DNA of 50,676 nt. Source: a virus. The translations under genes were made by a program, and so were the position numbers. Of this stretch, positions 17,040 to 26,452 are shown piece by piece; within the stretch, counting starts at the first letter, position 1; the number at the start of each line of letters is the position of its first letter. The notes beneath the pieces are model-generated. The model was not told the origin of the DNA, made no database searches, and saw only the letters and a program-made list of their open reading frames with translations. The stretch lies in the IMG/VR virus record IMGVR_UViG_3300031841_003662, positions 1 through 50,676 of that record. The stretch is one strand, 5' to 3'.

Positions 17040-19763
17040 ATGTGGCAAGCGATTATTGCGAAGCAAGAAGATAATTTATATTATCTCTTGAAGTTTTTCG
17101 CTGAATCGTTAGATGATGATATTTTGAAAGCAACTCGCAAACCACTTACAATGAGATATGGAGTAGATGTGCAAGAAGGAGATGTTAAAGATTACGACCC
17201 TGCACAATATCTTGCTCAAAATACTCAAGAACAATATCTTCGTCGTTTTCAAGGAGCAACCAAAAAGGTTTTGGCTCAGAGAAAAAAACTTATTGATGCA
17301 AATAAAAAGTTGGCTGAAGAATTGAATGAAGCCCAAAAAATTACGGATAAAGACTTACCTAACAATAAAAAACTTTCTGACATTAAATCGCAAATGACAA
17401 AACTCCGAACAGAAATAAATGAGTATGCTGAAAATCCTGACCCAAATCAAAAAGAACGAGTTAAGGAACTAAGAGAAAAGTTAGAAGCGCAAAGTAAAAA
17501 ATATAACTCTGCTTTAACTTCTTATTCTTCTAAAATGAAAGAAAGGGCCGACAAAATCACTGCCCAAATTAAAGACAATGATGCAGCAATTAAGTTAATT
17601 GGAGAAAAAGTTCAATCTGCCAAAAAACAAAAGACACTTGCTTCAAAAGAAAAGTCTCTCACCGCATACATGAAAAAGCCTACTATGGCAAATTTACAAA
17701 AATACTTTGATGAAATTGCAGACCGTGAGGCAATCATTCGTTTTGCTTCTGGGTTTAAATTAGATGCCTCAAAAGACATAGAAGGATTAGGGAATCTTCG
17801 CTCTGCTCAATTAGAAGAAGCAGCACAAGAATTTAAGCCTGTTGAAGCAACAGAAAAAATAAAGGAAAAATTTGATGCTCAATTGAGAGGATTAGGATAT
17901 GTTGGGCCTGAATCTGTCAAGACTGTTTTAGAAAATATTTCGTCAAGAAAATCTAAAAAGACTACAAATAAGCCATTTAACCAATTGGGGCTGATGGAAA
18001 CTATATTTACTGATGAAGACATCAAAGAGTTAAAGGACTTAATTAGTGATAATAAAACAATTTTAGAATCTTTAAAACAAAATATTGAATTGCCTGTTCC
18101 AAGTGGAGCAGAACCTAAAGAGCATTTTAGTGCAGTTTTGAATCAGCCTGAAGGAAGTAAGGTTTCTCCGAACAGAAACATTCATGATGCACATAAAGGA
18201 GCAGTGTATAGAATTTATGAGATTTTAAGGAAGTATTACTATGATAGGACTCTTCCTGAAAACAAAAGAAACACTGCTAAAAAACTAATGCGGAGATTAG
18301 AAAAACTAAATGAAACAAAAAAGGGTTCTGAGTTTAAAAATTTCAAGGTTCCAAATTTAGGAACAAAGGGATATGAGAAAGAGGAAAAGGATAAGGTTGA
18401 AGATATTGACCGCAACCAAATACAAAACCCTGAATTCTTGAACGAATTGGCAGTTTCTACCATTGACCTTTACGAAATGATTTACAGAGATTTGGACTTG
18501 ACGAAGAAGCAAGCCCAAAACGCAGAGCAATCTAAAGAAGTGGAAAATATTATTGAAGTCTTCTCTAAGAAGATTTCAAAAGACTTTGCTTTGAGAGAAG
18601 CAGTTATCTTAATTTTAGATGCGTTTGCAGATAAAGAAGAAGCAAAAGACTTTATGGAAAGTTATCTTTTTGATGATGAATATGATGAATACCGTGTTCC
18701 CAAAATACATCGTAAGAACCTTAGCGAAAGCAACAGAGAAAAAATTATGGATGTTGGAACAGAATTGTTTGAAGAATTAAGCCAGCCAATGGAAACTTCG
18801 GAAGGAAAGAAAGAGTTTTATGTTGATAGAATCAATGACATTATCAAAGATACAGGAGTTAAGATTCCTCGTAGAAAAATGAAAGCCAAAACACTTAATA
18901 AACTTTTAAAGAACCCATCTGATTCTGCTTCGGCATCTAAATATGTTCGCAAATATGTTTATGAAAAGTTAAAGAAACTATTAAGTGATATTCCAGAAGA
19001 GAAAGATGAATTTGGAAGGCAAACAACATTTGTTGTAGATGATGACACAAGAGGACAATTAAAAAACTTTAAAGATTGGTTGGACAATTTTGACGAAAAT
19101 ATAGAAATAACTAAAAAAATAAGAGACTTGCAGAAAAAACTACCTCAAGATAAAAGAGGGCTTATTGATGCTTCTGCGGGAGAGCAACTTGATTTTACTA
19201 GTCTATTTGATGAGAAAAAGTTAAACGAATACTTACAAAGAATATATGATGATGATTCTCAAAAAGAAGAAGCCGAAGAGACTAAAAAATTAATAAATGA
19301 ATCTAAGGCTTTACTGAAAGAAAGACCCGCCCTTAACTGGACATCTTTATTTGATTCAATTCCTGACACTAAACAAGCAAGAGCATTTTTTAGGGTCTAT
19401 AATAATAAAAGAACGCAAGATAATATGAAAACAGTATTTGGTGAAGCAGACGAAGGGGCAGAAATGCCGCCGCCTCCAAAGAGAGACAGAAGTAAAATTT
19501 ATGATACTGAAAATAAATTGTCTATCGGTGAAGAAACTATTCTTCAAGTGTTGAAAAGAAAGGATAAAGCAAGTTATGATAAATATATTAAATTTGGTCC
19601 AGAAAAACTTAAAGCACAACTTAAATTTATTTCTGACAGAATTAAACAAAATGAGAAAAAATTATCGGAAGAAAATAAGAAAAAATATAATCAATTAGAT
19701 ACCGATTATGAAAGAAAAGAATTTATCATAGAACAAATGATTGCGAGGAGGAAGAAAAAATGA
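17040..19763 (+). CDS. Very large charged coiled-coil protein (907 aa), tag-like start
   Basis: The product begins MWQAIIAKQEDN, a shortened version of the tag. Residues 60-200 are a strong coiled coil (for example KLRTEINEYAENPD and VKELREKLEAQSKKYN). The remainder is Lys/Glu-rich helix without recognisable motif. With the proteins at 3070, 4965 and 30913 it belongs to a set of very large charged proteins placed among head genes; they could be internal or ejected proteins. The stop overlaps the next ATG by 4 nt. Confidence 0.75.
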   Translation: MWQAIIAKQEDNLYYLLKFFAESLDDDILKATRKPLTMRYGVDVQEGDVKDYDPAQYLAQNTQEQYLRRFQGATKKVLAQRKKLIDANKKLAEELNEAQKITDKDLPNNKKLSDIKSQMTKLRTEINEYAENPDPNQKERVKELREKLEAQSKKYNSALTSYSSKMKERADKITAQIKDNDAAIKLIGEKVQSAKKQKTLASKEKSLTAYMKKPTMANLQKYFDEIADREAIIRFASGFKLDASKDIEGLGNLRSAQLEEAAQEFKPVEATEKIKEKFDAQLRGLGYVGPESVKTVLENISSRKSKKTTNKPFNQLGLMETIFTDEDIKELKDLISDNKTILESLKQNIELPVPSGAEPKEHFSAVLNQPEGSKVSPNRNIHDAHKGAVYRIYEILRKYYYDRTLPENKRNTAKKLMRRLEKLNETKKGSEFKNFKVPNLGTKGYEKEEKDKVEDIDRNQIQNPEFLNELAVSTIDLYEMIYRDLDLTKKQAQNAEQSKEVENIIEVFSKKISKDFALREAVILILDAFADKEEAKDFMESYLFDDEYDEYRVPKIHRKNLSESNREKIMDVGTELFEELSQPMETSEGKKEFYVDRINDIIKDTGVKIPRRKMKAKTLNKLLKNPSDSASASKYVRKYVYEKLKKLLSDIPEEKDEFGRQTTFVVDDDTRGQLKNFKDWLDNFDENIEITKKIRDLQKKLPQDKRGLIDASAGEQLDFTSLFDEKKLNEYLQRIYDDDSQKEEAEETKKLINESKALLKERPALNWTSLFDSIPDTKQARAFFRVYNNKRTQDNMKTVFGEADEGAEMPPPPKRDRSKIYDTENKLSIGEETILQVLKRKDKASYDKYIKFGPEKLKAQLKFISDRIKQNEKKLSEENKKKYNQLDTDYERKEFIIEQMIARRKKK

Positions 19764-20122
19764 CATGGGATTTTTACGACGATGGACGAGAAATTAAGTT
19801 AGAAAAGGCTAAGAAGTCTGAGACTATTCTTAATTCTCTTGACCCAAAGCAAAAAAAGGCTTTGAAAAAGACGCTGCAAGCAGCAGAACCGACAGAATTT
19901 TTTGGGCAGGACTTTACCAAATTAGGTGAATTACTGAACATGATTGAGAGTTTAGAATTTACGAAGTCGGATAAAGCATTAACGAAGAAAGTTAAGAGCA
20001 TGGATGAGCGCAACCTTGATATTGTCGCTACTGCTACCAAACTTCGTAAGGAGTATGAATTGCTCTATCGTCAAATTAGAGATTTAGTTTATCCAAAGCC
20101 AAAAAGAAAGAAAGGTGAATAA
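19760..20122 (+). CDS. Accessory protein with weak tag-like start
   Basis: The 120-residue protein starts MTWDFYDDGREIKLEKAKKSE. The Trp at position 3 fits the tag but the following residues do not, so it may be a degenerate member. The body is helical (ALKKTLQAAEPTEFFGQDF) and ends in a basic tail. GAGGAGG-type Shine-Dalgarno bases precede the ATG. Function unknown. Confidence 0.65.
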   Translation: MTWDFYDDGREIKLEKAKKSETILNSLDPKQKKALKKTLQAAEPTEFFGQDFTKLGELLNMIESLEFTKSDKALTKKVKSMDERNLDIVATATKLRKEYELLYRQIRDLVYPKPKRKKGE

Positions 20123-20123
20123 T

Positions 20124-20366
20124 ATGACAGATTCGGACATTAATAAAGACTTGTTGGAGATTATTAAGGCTCTAACAGATAAAATTGAAAGATTGGAAAA
20201 GGCAGTATATAACGACGATAATCTACTAATGAAGTCGGGTTTCGTTGTAGCAAATACTCCAACGCCACACATTAGCAATTCTGCGCCAATGTCGCCAGCA
20301 GGTGATATTGCGAAGATGGAATGGAGCGATATTCACGAATTAGTCAAGAAAGCAGGGGGACAATGA
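20124..20366 (+). CDS. Small scaffold-like coiled-coil protein with C-terminal tag
   Basis: The ATG at 20124 follows GGTGAATAAT and is preferred to a GTG at 20115. Residues 8-30 form a short coiled coil (LLEIIKALTDKIERLEKAV), a Pro/Ser-rich linker follows, and the end is KMEWSDIHELVKKAGGQ. This closely matches the C-terminus of the prohead protease (SMDWSDIHKMVRGI), so both probably bind the same partner. In tailed viruses the C-terminus of scaffold contacts the capsid protein, which makes that the leading candidate. Confidence 0.7.
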   Translation: MTDSDINKDLLEIIKALTDKIERLEKAVYNDDNLLMKSGFVVANTPTPHISNSAPMSPAGDIAKMEWSDIHELVKKAGGQ

Positions 20367-20367
20367 T

Positions 20368-20586
20368 ATGCCAGAAAAAATGACAAAGGAAGAAGCGATT
20401 ATTGCTATGGCAATTAAGAAAGCGAGAGAAGCAAAGGGTCTGCTTCACGAATCTACTCAAATTATGCCTTATGACCACGAAGTAGAAGTGGTTAAGATTA
20501 AGCGACCTAAAGCACAAAATGTAAAAATTAAAAACCAAACCCAAAAGAAAGAAGGATATGGTTTGGCTGGTGAAAGCAGGAAGTGA
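20368..20586 (+). CDS. Small hypothetical protein
   Basis: The 72-residue protein begins MPEKMTKEEAIIAMAIKKAREAKG, a charged helix, followed by a beta-like segment (HEVEVVKIKRPKAQNVKIK) and a basic end. It lies two bases after the scaffold-like gene and is probably co-translated with it. No family is recognised. Confidence 0.6.
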   Translation: MPEKMTKEEAIIAMAIKKAREAKGLLHESTQIMPYDHEVEVVKIKRPKAQNVKIKNQTQKKEGYGLAGESRK

Positions 20587-20592
20587 TTTTTT

Positions 20593-21024
20593 TTGTCTTG
20601 GGATTCTGTTCTTAAGAGGAGTGAAATTTTTGACTTCCGAGGAAAAGATAAAAATTTTATGATTTCTATTACAAATCACCCAACATTGGATGATTGGGAT
20701 TACAACGATATTAGAGTTAGTGTATTCTCCGAAAAAACAGATAGTGATGATGATGAGATTAGATTATCTATTGAAGAGGTCGCTCTTGAAGGACAATTGA
20801 TTGGCTACACTAAAGATGAAAAGGAAGAATATATAAAATTAAAAACAGCACTAACTAATGATGAAATTGAAATTGATTTTGCTTTTAGACAAAAACCCGT
20901 AAAAGAAAATTTTCTCAATGTATATATTGAAAAGGCTTCAATAGACATAGAACTTGATTTCCAAAACACAGAAGACATAAAGAAAGCATATTGCACATTA
21001 GTTCTAATATACACTAATAGTTGA
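20593..21024 (+). CDS. Tagged protein, TTG start (MSWDSVLK)
   Basis: The TTG at 20593 lies shortly after AAGTGATTT and gives MSWDSVLKRSEIFDF. The arrangement (GTGATTT, T-run, TTGTCTTGG) is like that at the 3070 gene, which also uses TTG. The 143-residue body is predominantly beta-strand, unlike most tagged proteins, and acidic. No family is recognised. Confidence 0.65.
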   Translation: MSWDSVLKRSEIFDFRGKDKNFMISITNHPTLDDWDYNDIRVSVFSEKTDSDDDEIRLSIEEVALEGQLIGYTKDEKEEYIKLKTALTNDEIEIDFAFRQKPVKENFLNVYIEKASIDIELDFQNTEDIKKAYCTLVLIYTNS

Positions 21025-21029
21025 TAGTT

Positions 21030-23534
21030 ATGGCATATCTCATTGAGAAGGACAGTCCTTCGGAAGAAATTCTGCGACTCTTTGAAAAAACAAGAGTCGC
21101 ATATCTTTCTGCAAGAACAGACCCCAAAGAATACGGCGGTCGTTGGCGTAAGTCAATTGAGAACATTCAAGACCTTTATGATGATTCAAGCGAATTAGGT
21201 GAAGAGTTAAAAGACTTCATCCAAGAAGCCGACATTGAAAACAATGAGGCTTCCGACCCCCAATCAAATACTGCTGAAAAGATATACGAAGGCATCAAAG
21301 CCTTTCGTATGTCTTCGGAATATGTTAGCGACCCCTTCGCTAAAAAGTTTAAAGGGAATGTTCTTGAAGCATTATTGGAATCTCCAGAGTTAATGGTTAA
21401 ATTCGTCCACTATGCTATGAGGGCAGACGATAAAGCCCTATCTCCAGACATTTATAGCATTAAAGACATGGAGCCTGACGAGATTACAGATGGGCTTAAG
21501 GGGCTTGACCTACAATCGGACGACATCGCCCTCTATATCATTGAGCAATACGGGGATGGAAAAGACTCAAAGAAGGTAGAAAAGAAAGTTAAGACCGCCC
21601 TTGACTTTTTGGAACTCCTCTATTTCTCTAAGCATCAAGAAGAAGATTGGGAAGAGTTAAAAGATATTGAAGATATGGACTTAACTAAGTCCGAAGAAGA
21701 GAAATCTCAATCGGATTTCATTTTACCCAATAAACCAATGTATCGTATTTTTGATATTGAGGACATGAATGAGTTAAAAGGATTCAGTGGAGAATATATC
21801 GTCCAAGAAAAGTATGACGGTATGAGAATCCAAATTCATAAAATTGATAAGAAAATCACAATTTATTCCTATAATGAAAAAGACATCACTTCAAAGTGTA
21901 AAGAAATCGTAAAGGAGATGGAGAAGAAACACTTTGGAGATTGCATTCTTGATGGTGAATTGATTCTCTTTGATGATAAAGAAGCACTTCACCGAGCAGA
22001 TACAATCGCTCATGTTTTCAAAGGCAAATACAAAGATGCTACATTAAAAGCACATATGTTTGACATTATGCGCCACAATGATAAGAAGATTGTTGATGAA
22101 ACATTACAGCAAAGACTCAATACAATGTTCAACAATTACTCTATTCATTCAAGTGATGTTCTTAATTTTCCATCAAAGAAAGATACGAGAATGGCTGATA
22201 GCATAAAGGATATTGAAGAATATGCAAAGGCTATTATGGAAATGCCAACCGCAGAAGGCGTTGTTATTAAAGACGCTACATCTACATATTTTGAAGGAAC
22301 AAAGAAGAACCCAAAATGGATTAAGTGGAAGAAGTTTGTTGATTTGGATTTAGTCGTTCTTGATAAGAAGAAGACTAAGAGCAATTTATATTCCTATACA
22401 TTGGGTGCTGGCCCATTAGATGAAGATGCCGAAGGTCAAGAACTAAATGGCAAGAAATACATGAATGTTGGCAAAGCACTAAACACTAAAATTTCTGTTG
22501 GTGTTGGCGATATTGTTCGTGTTAAGGTTGATGAAGTCAAAGAATCCGATGGAAAATACACTGTCTTTTCAGCAAAGGTTATTGAGGTTCCCGAAGTAGA
22601 TTCACCGGAAAAAATCATAACTTTAGAGATGCTATCTAAAGACACTAAAAAATCCTTGAAGTATTCTGTTGAGGCATTGACCAAAGGAGTTAAAATTACC
22701 GACCACATTCACGGAGAGGCTTCTGTTATTATCAAGGGAGACTTTGATGGCTTTACCATTTATGGCTTTGAAGAAAGCAATCTAATGTCAAAGAACGCTT
22801 TGGCTGATTTAGATATGTGGAAAATTCAAGCAGAAGAAATTATGAAGACCAAACAAAGTAAAATCATTGTGGCAATTTTTAATTATCTTAAGAAAACTGG
22901 AAGTAAAACTCCCCAAGAACTACACAAGTTTTTAATTGGTAATAAATTTACAAAAGACCTATATGAAGATTTGTTGGAATCTAAATCAGCAAGGCTAAAG
23001 GATTGGTTAGAAGATAGGGGTAAAGACCACGGTGTTCTCTTTAGGGGCAATAAGTTTATTCACGACCCAAATAAAATTATGGCGGAAATTAAAAAGTATG
23101 AGACTCCTGAAGAATACCGAGAAGGTGATTTCAAAATTTATCTAAGAGATGATGGCAATTTAAATCTTATTATTAAACTGAAAGATGAAACTCTCAATTG
23201 GTTCATTGACTTAGAAAAAGACGAAGATATTTTTGACCTCTTTGGAAAAGCAGGAAAATATCCTGCTATTGTCGGTAAAGACCTTAATAAGAAAAAGGTC
23301 ATTGATGAAGGAGAAGTTAAGTTAGGTGTTCAAAGAACAGGCTATCACGAATACTTCTTAGAAGGTAATAAATTTGAAACAAAGATTCACTTTAGAGTAA
23401 TCCCTGCCGAAGAAGGTAAAATGTGGATTGCTTTTACTGGGTATAAACAAAGCCCTGCTGATAAGGATAAGGATAAAGGATTGTGGAATATTTATGATGA
23501 TGGGTATAATGAGTTGCCCCTCCCCAAGAAATAA
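21030..23534 (+). CDS. ATP-dependent DNA ligase with extra N- and C-terminal regions
   Basis: The 834-residue protein has the nucleotidyltransferase core of ATP-dependent ligases: motif I EKYDGMRIQ (adenylated Lys about residue 261), motif III DGELILF, motif IV AEGVVIKD and motif V WIKWKKF, followed by an OB-like region. It would seal DNA nicks using ATP. Around 250 residues precede the core and about 300 follow it. The C-terminal part has a beta-rich stretch (FKIYLRDDGNLNLIIKLKD...) that faintly recalls the phosphoesterase domain of bacterial LigD but lacks obvious catalytic His residues. The start was placed at ATG 21030 rather than TTG 21021. A ligase between head genes is unusual. Confidence 0.85.
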   Translation: MAYLIEKDSPSEEILRLFEKTRVAYLSARTDPKEYGGRWRKSIENIQDLYDDSSELGEELKDFIQEADIENNEASDPQSNTAEKIYEGIKAFRMSSEYVSDPFAKKFKGNVLEALLESPELMVKFVHYAMRADDKALSPDIYSIKDMEPDEITDGLKGLDLQSDDIALYIIEQYGDGKDSKKVEKKVKTALDFLELLYFSKHQEEDWEELKDIEDMDLTKSEEEKSQSDFILPNKPMYRIFDIEDMNELKGFSGEYIVQEKYDGMRIQIHKIDKKITIYSYNEKDITSKCKEIVKEMEKKHFGDCILDGELILFDDKEALHRADTIAHVFKGKYKDATLKAHMFDIMRHNDKKIVDETLQQRLNTMFNNYSIHSSDVLNFPSKKDTRMADSIKDIEEYAKAIMEMPTAEGVVIKDATSTYFEGTKKNPKWIKWKKFVDLDLVVLDKKKTKSNLYSYTLGAGPLDEDAEGQELNGKKYMNVGKALNTKISVGVGDIVRVKVDEVKESDGKYTVFSAKVIEVPEVDSPEKIITLEMLSKDTKKSLKYSVEALTKGVKITDHIHGEASVIIKGDFDGFTIYGFEESNLMSKNALADLDMWKIQAEEIMKTKQSKIIVAIFNYLKKTGSKTPQELHKFLIGNKFTKDLYEDLLESKSARLKDWLEDRGKDHGVLFRGNKFIHDPNKIMAEIKKYETPEEYREGDFKIYLRDDGNLNLIIKLKDETLNWFIDLEKDEDIFDLFGKAGKYPAIVGKDLNKKKVIDEGEVKLGVQRTGYHEYFLEGNKFETKIHFRVIPAEEGKMWIAFTGYKQSPADKDKDKGLWNIYDDGYNELPLPKK

Positions 23535-23544
23535 AGCGAGTCCA

Positions 23545-23580
23545 TTATATACTTGAAAGGATAACGGAGGTTTGAAACAC
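23545..23580 (+). promoter_or_regulatory. Possible TATA-type promoter and leader of prohead protease
   Basis: TTATATAC (23545-23552) is followed about 25 bases later by the start region of the protease gene, and ACGGAGG (23564-23570) is a clear Shine-Dalgarno. It would allow separate expression of the head genes. The short gap and AT-rich background make this weak. Confidence 0.3.
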
Positions 23581-24810
23581 ATGAACGGAGGTGTCTTGGC
23601 GGTAAGGAATGACGATTTCAGCATTCTCAAAAGCGCAGACGACCTTATGATTGGAGGATATGCAAGCATTGAAATCGTGGATAAACAAAATGATTTAATC
23701 ACATTAGATGCTTTACAAGACGCAGTTAAAAAATTCATGGAAGAACCAAGATTCAGAAATGTAATGACAAACCATTCAAATGTTCAAGTGGGAGAAGTAG
23801 TAGATTCATACCGAGATAAAAACGGAAGATTATGGAAATCAGAAGTAGATGATGTCGGATTCTTTGTTGTGATTAAATTAAGAGACGACATAGAAAAAGC
23901 AAAAGAAGTAGGAAGAGGAATTCGCAAAGGGTCGTTAAGGTCATTTAGCATTGGTGGACAAGCATTACGAAAAGTAAAGAAAAGCCACGAAAGGATGGGA
24001 GAATACAACGAAATTAGCAAATTGGAGTTGCATGAAATTACTATCTGTGAAAAAGGAATTAACCCCGAAGCGAGATTTGATATACTAAAACAAGAAAAAA
24101 CAGGTGATGTTATGACACAAGAAAAACTGGAAAAAGCATTAGGCGAATTGGATGAACTTTTGAAGGAAGTCAATTCGTTAAGAAAAGAAGAAGGAGAAAC
24201 GGAATCGGGCGAATACATGAACACCGAGATGGCCGCTAATGAGGACATAGAAGAAGGTAATTATGAAGAAATGGCCGCTAATGAGGACATGGAAGAAATG
24301 GACATCCAAACCGCAGAAGAAAGAGAAAGAGCAGAAAAGGCTTATCTCCGAACCCTTGACGGTGCTGGAAACCAAATCGGTGAACCTGCTGATAGAATCG
24401 TTATCAACAATGGTCGCCCCACTTCTTCTGATATGCCTGTTGTTAAGGCATTCAACAACAATGAATTGCAAACGCTTGATTTGAGCGTTAGCAACATTGA
24501 GAAGGCTTACGAGGCTTTCCGCCAAGAGCAATTAGAGGCTTTGGCTTACGATAACCTCAAGAAGTCTTTTGAAGACAGATTCGCTCAAGAAGTGAATAAC
24601 AGAGAAAATGTGATTGCCAAGCAAAACTACGATGCTGCTTCAGAAATCGCTTCTCTTAAGAATGAATTTAGTGAACTCCGTAAGTCTCTTACTACGGAAA
24701 AGAACGAAATTCGCAAGGCACAAGAAGAAAGTGCAGTTAATGTTCCAACCGTTGATGATGTCGCCAGTATGGACTGGTCAGACATTCACAAAATGGTTCG
24801 TGGAATTTGA
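23581..24810 (+). CDS. Prohead protease fused to scaffold, C-terminal tag
   Basis: Residues 1-165 resemble the XkdF/HK97-type prohead serine protease: GGYASIEIVDKQND, a His in VMTNHSNVQVGEV and a Ser in GSLRSFSIGG. The protease matures the capsid. An acidic linker with a 14-residue repeat (MAANED) follows, then a coiled-coil scaffold region (about residues 290-390). The last 14 residues are SMDWSDIHKMVRGI, related to the tag on accessory proteins. ATG 23581 follows ACGGAGG; TTG 23572 is too close to it. The capsid gene is 11 bases downstream, the usual order. Confidence 0.85.
   Translation: MNGGVLAVRNDDFSILKSADDLMIGGYASIEIVDKQNDLITLDALQDAVKKFMEEPRFRNVMTNHSNVQVGEVVDSYRDKNGRLWKSEVDDVGFFVVIKLRDDIEKAKEVGRGIRKGSLRSFSIGGQALRKVKKSHERMGEYNEISKLELHEITICEKGINPEARFDILKQEKTGDVMTQEKLEKALGELDELLKEVNSLRKEEGETESGEYMNTEMAANEDIEEGNYEEMAANEDMEEMDIQTAEERERAEKAYLRTLDGAGNQIGEPADRIVINNGRPTSSDMPVVKAFNNNELQTLDLSVSNIEKAYEAFRQEQLEALAYDNLKKSFEDRFAQEVNNRENVIAKQNYDAASEIASLKNEFSELRKSLTTEKNEIRKAQEESAVNVPTVDDVASMDWSDIHKMVRGI
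24229..24297 (+). repeat. Short tandem repeat in protease linker
   Basis: ATGGCCGCTAATGAGGACAT is present at 24229 and 24271, with a 42-bp period. It encodes the repeated acidic MAANED segment in the linker between protease and scaffold. Confidence 0.8.
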
Positions 24811-24821
24811 GGTGATTAAAG

Positions 24822-26153
24822 ATGACTGGATATATTAATACAATTGCAGACTTAGAAGCACAGACTTATGGAATTAACAACTTACCCGCCGGTAATGCTC
24901 TTTTAAAGCAAGCGGGTGCTGTTGGTGGTATTCATACAGGACACGACGGTTCTCCTTCCTTTTCGGGAAGCGCAGTTTCCGATGTTTCCGCCCTTTACAA
25001 CATAGTTTATGGGCAGAAAGTTTGGTCTATGCTTAACCGTGAAGTAAACGCTCTTTCAATGATTTCAAAGCGTCCATATACATCAAGTGGTTGGCGAGTT
25101 TTGAAGTCTCGTCCTGCTGGTGGCTCTGGAAATCTCTTTTCCGTCGCTACTTCGGGAGATGCCACATTAGATGGTTTAGGCGCAGATGCTCCAAGAGCCG
25201 ACCGAATCGGTGGTGTTCCTGAAAATGCAGGTCTTTCTAACTCCCAAGACGGATTAGGCCCAATTGCTCCAACCTATGCTCAATTAAACATGAGTCCAAA
25301 GGTTATTGCTCATCAATTTGATTTCAGCGAATTGGCTATGGAAATGGCTCAAATTGACGATGGTATTGGCGATATTAGAGCGCAAATGCGTGAAGATATG
25401 GGTAAGCACCATGCTGAGGTTCAAAACAAAATGCTGGTTATGCCACTTGAAAACTATCAAACGGCTGCTTTGACCAATATCGGAAACAACTACACTTCTT
25501 TGATGAAGGTTATTTCAAGTCGTGGCGAAATTTTAGCCAGCGATACCGCTTTAGGCGATACTTCGGCTACTGCTTCAACAATTGATGCTAAAATCTATGG
25601 TAGTGAGCGATTTACTGCCGCTTCTTTCCTTGATGCAGAGGTTGATTTTGGAACTGATTATACGGCTGGAAATGTTCGTTCTTTGACGCTTACTCGTTTA
25701 AATGACATGATTCGCAACCTGCGCCTTGCTGGTGGTTCTCCAAAGGTTATCCTTACGGGATATGACACCATTCAAGCCCTTGCTGACCTATTGCAGAGCC
25801 AAGAGCGATTTATGGACAGAAAGGAAATTGTTCCCACTGTTAATGGTGTTCGTGGAACAAAAGGCCAAGAAGTCGGTTTCCGTGTTGCTACCTATTATGA
25901 CATTCCTTTGATTCCTGTTAAGGATATGCCACAAACCGGTGCGGCATCCACAAAATTATCCGACATGCTTTTCCTTGATACCGACCATTTGTGGCTATCT
26001 GTTATGAAACCAACCCAATACTTTGAGGATGGTATCGCAAACGGAAATCCATTCGGCGTTGGAACTCTCGGAAACAGAGCCTTATACCGAACAATTGGTG
26101 AAGTTGGCTGTTCTTTCTTTAGAGGACAGGGTAAAATCACTAACATTCAATGA
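24822..26153 (+). CDS. Major capsid protein, HK97 fold
   Basis: The 443-residue protein directly follows the protease/scaffold, the standard place for the major capsid protein. Recognisable parts are the N-terminal arm, VYGQKVWSMLNREVNALSMI, the region KVIAHQFDFSELAMEMAQID and the conserved late segment (DMLFLDTDHLWLSVMKPTQYFEDG). It forms the icosahedral shell. A strong GAGGTGATT site 7 bases upstream of ATG suits high expression. It carries no tag. The arm may be cleaved by the upstream protease; the cleavage site cannot be placed with confidence. Confidence 0.88.
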   Translation: MTGYINTIADLEAQTYGINNLPAGNALLKQAGAVGGIHTGHDGSPSFSGSAVSDVSALYNIVYGQKVWSMLNREVNALSMISKRPYTSSGWRVLKSRPAGGSGNLFSVATSGDATLDGLGADAPRADRIGGVPENAGLSNSQDGLGPIAPTYAQLNMSPKVIAHQFDFSELAMEMAQIDDGIGDIRAQMREDMGKHHAEVQNKMLVMPLENYQTAALTNIGNNYTSLMKVISSRGEILASDTALGDTSATASTIDAKIYGSERFTAASFLDAEVDFGTDYTAGNVRSLTLTRLNDMIRNLRLAGGSPKVILTGYDTIQALADLLQSQERFMDRKEIVPTVNGVRGTKGQEVGFRVATYYDIPLIPVKDMPQTGAASTKLSDMLFLDTDHLWLSVMKPTQYFEDGIANGNPFGVGTLGNRALYRTIGEVGCSFFRGQGKITNIQ

Positions 26154-26178
26154 GGACAAAAAAAGGAGATGATTTATT

Positions 26179-26442
26179 ATGGCATGGACAACGACAGTAT
26201 TATTTGAAATGAATGTGGAAGGAAACCGAAGAATGGTTTTTGGAAAGACTACGACCGATAGCGCAGACGATGATGTAGCAACGGGATTATCCCGTGTTGA
26301 TTCGTTTTTGTTTTCTCACTCTGGTTCAGCAGTGGAAGCAAATGCGGCAGTTATTAAGGAAAGTCTGCCAAATACCGATGGCAATATCAATGTGATTTGC
26401 ACTTCGGGCGATGTTCTTTATTGGATGGCAATTGGCTTTTGA
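26179..26442 (+). CDS. Small beta-rich capsid accessory (decoration-like) protein
   Basis: The 87-residue protein begins MAWTTTVLFEMNVEGNRRM and is almost entirely beta-strand with few Lys. It follows the capsid gene after AAGGAGATGATT. Similar small beta proteins next to the capsid gene are common in marine tailed phages, and decoration of the shell is the likely role. Although residue 3 is Trp, what follows is unlike the tag. Confidence 0.6.
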   Translation: MAWTTTVLFEMNVEGNRRMVFGKTTTDSADDDVATGLSRVDSFLFSHSGSAVEANAAVIKESLPNTDGNINVICTSGDVLYWMAIGF

Positions 26443-26452
26443 GGTGTTTTAA

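Noticed and set aside
26179-26442. MAWTTTVLF at the start of a decoration-like protein as a tag member.
   Set aside because: Only the Trp matches; the polar-hydrophobic-Lys pattern is missing and the residues belong to a beta-strand.
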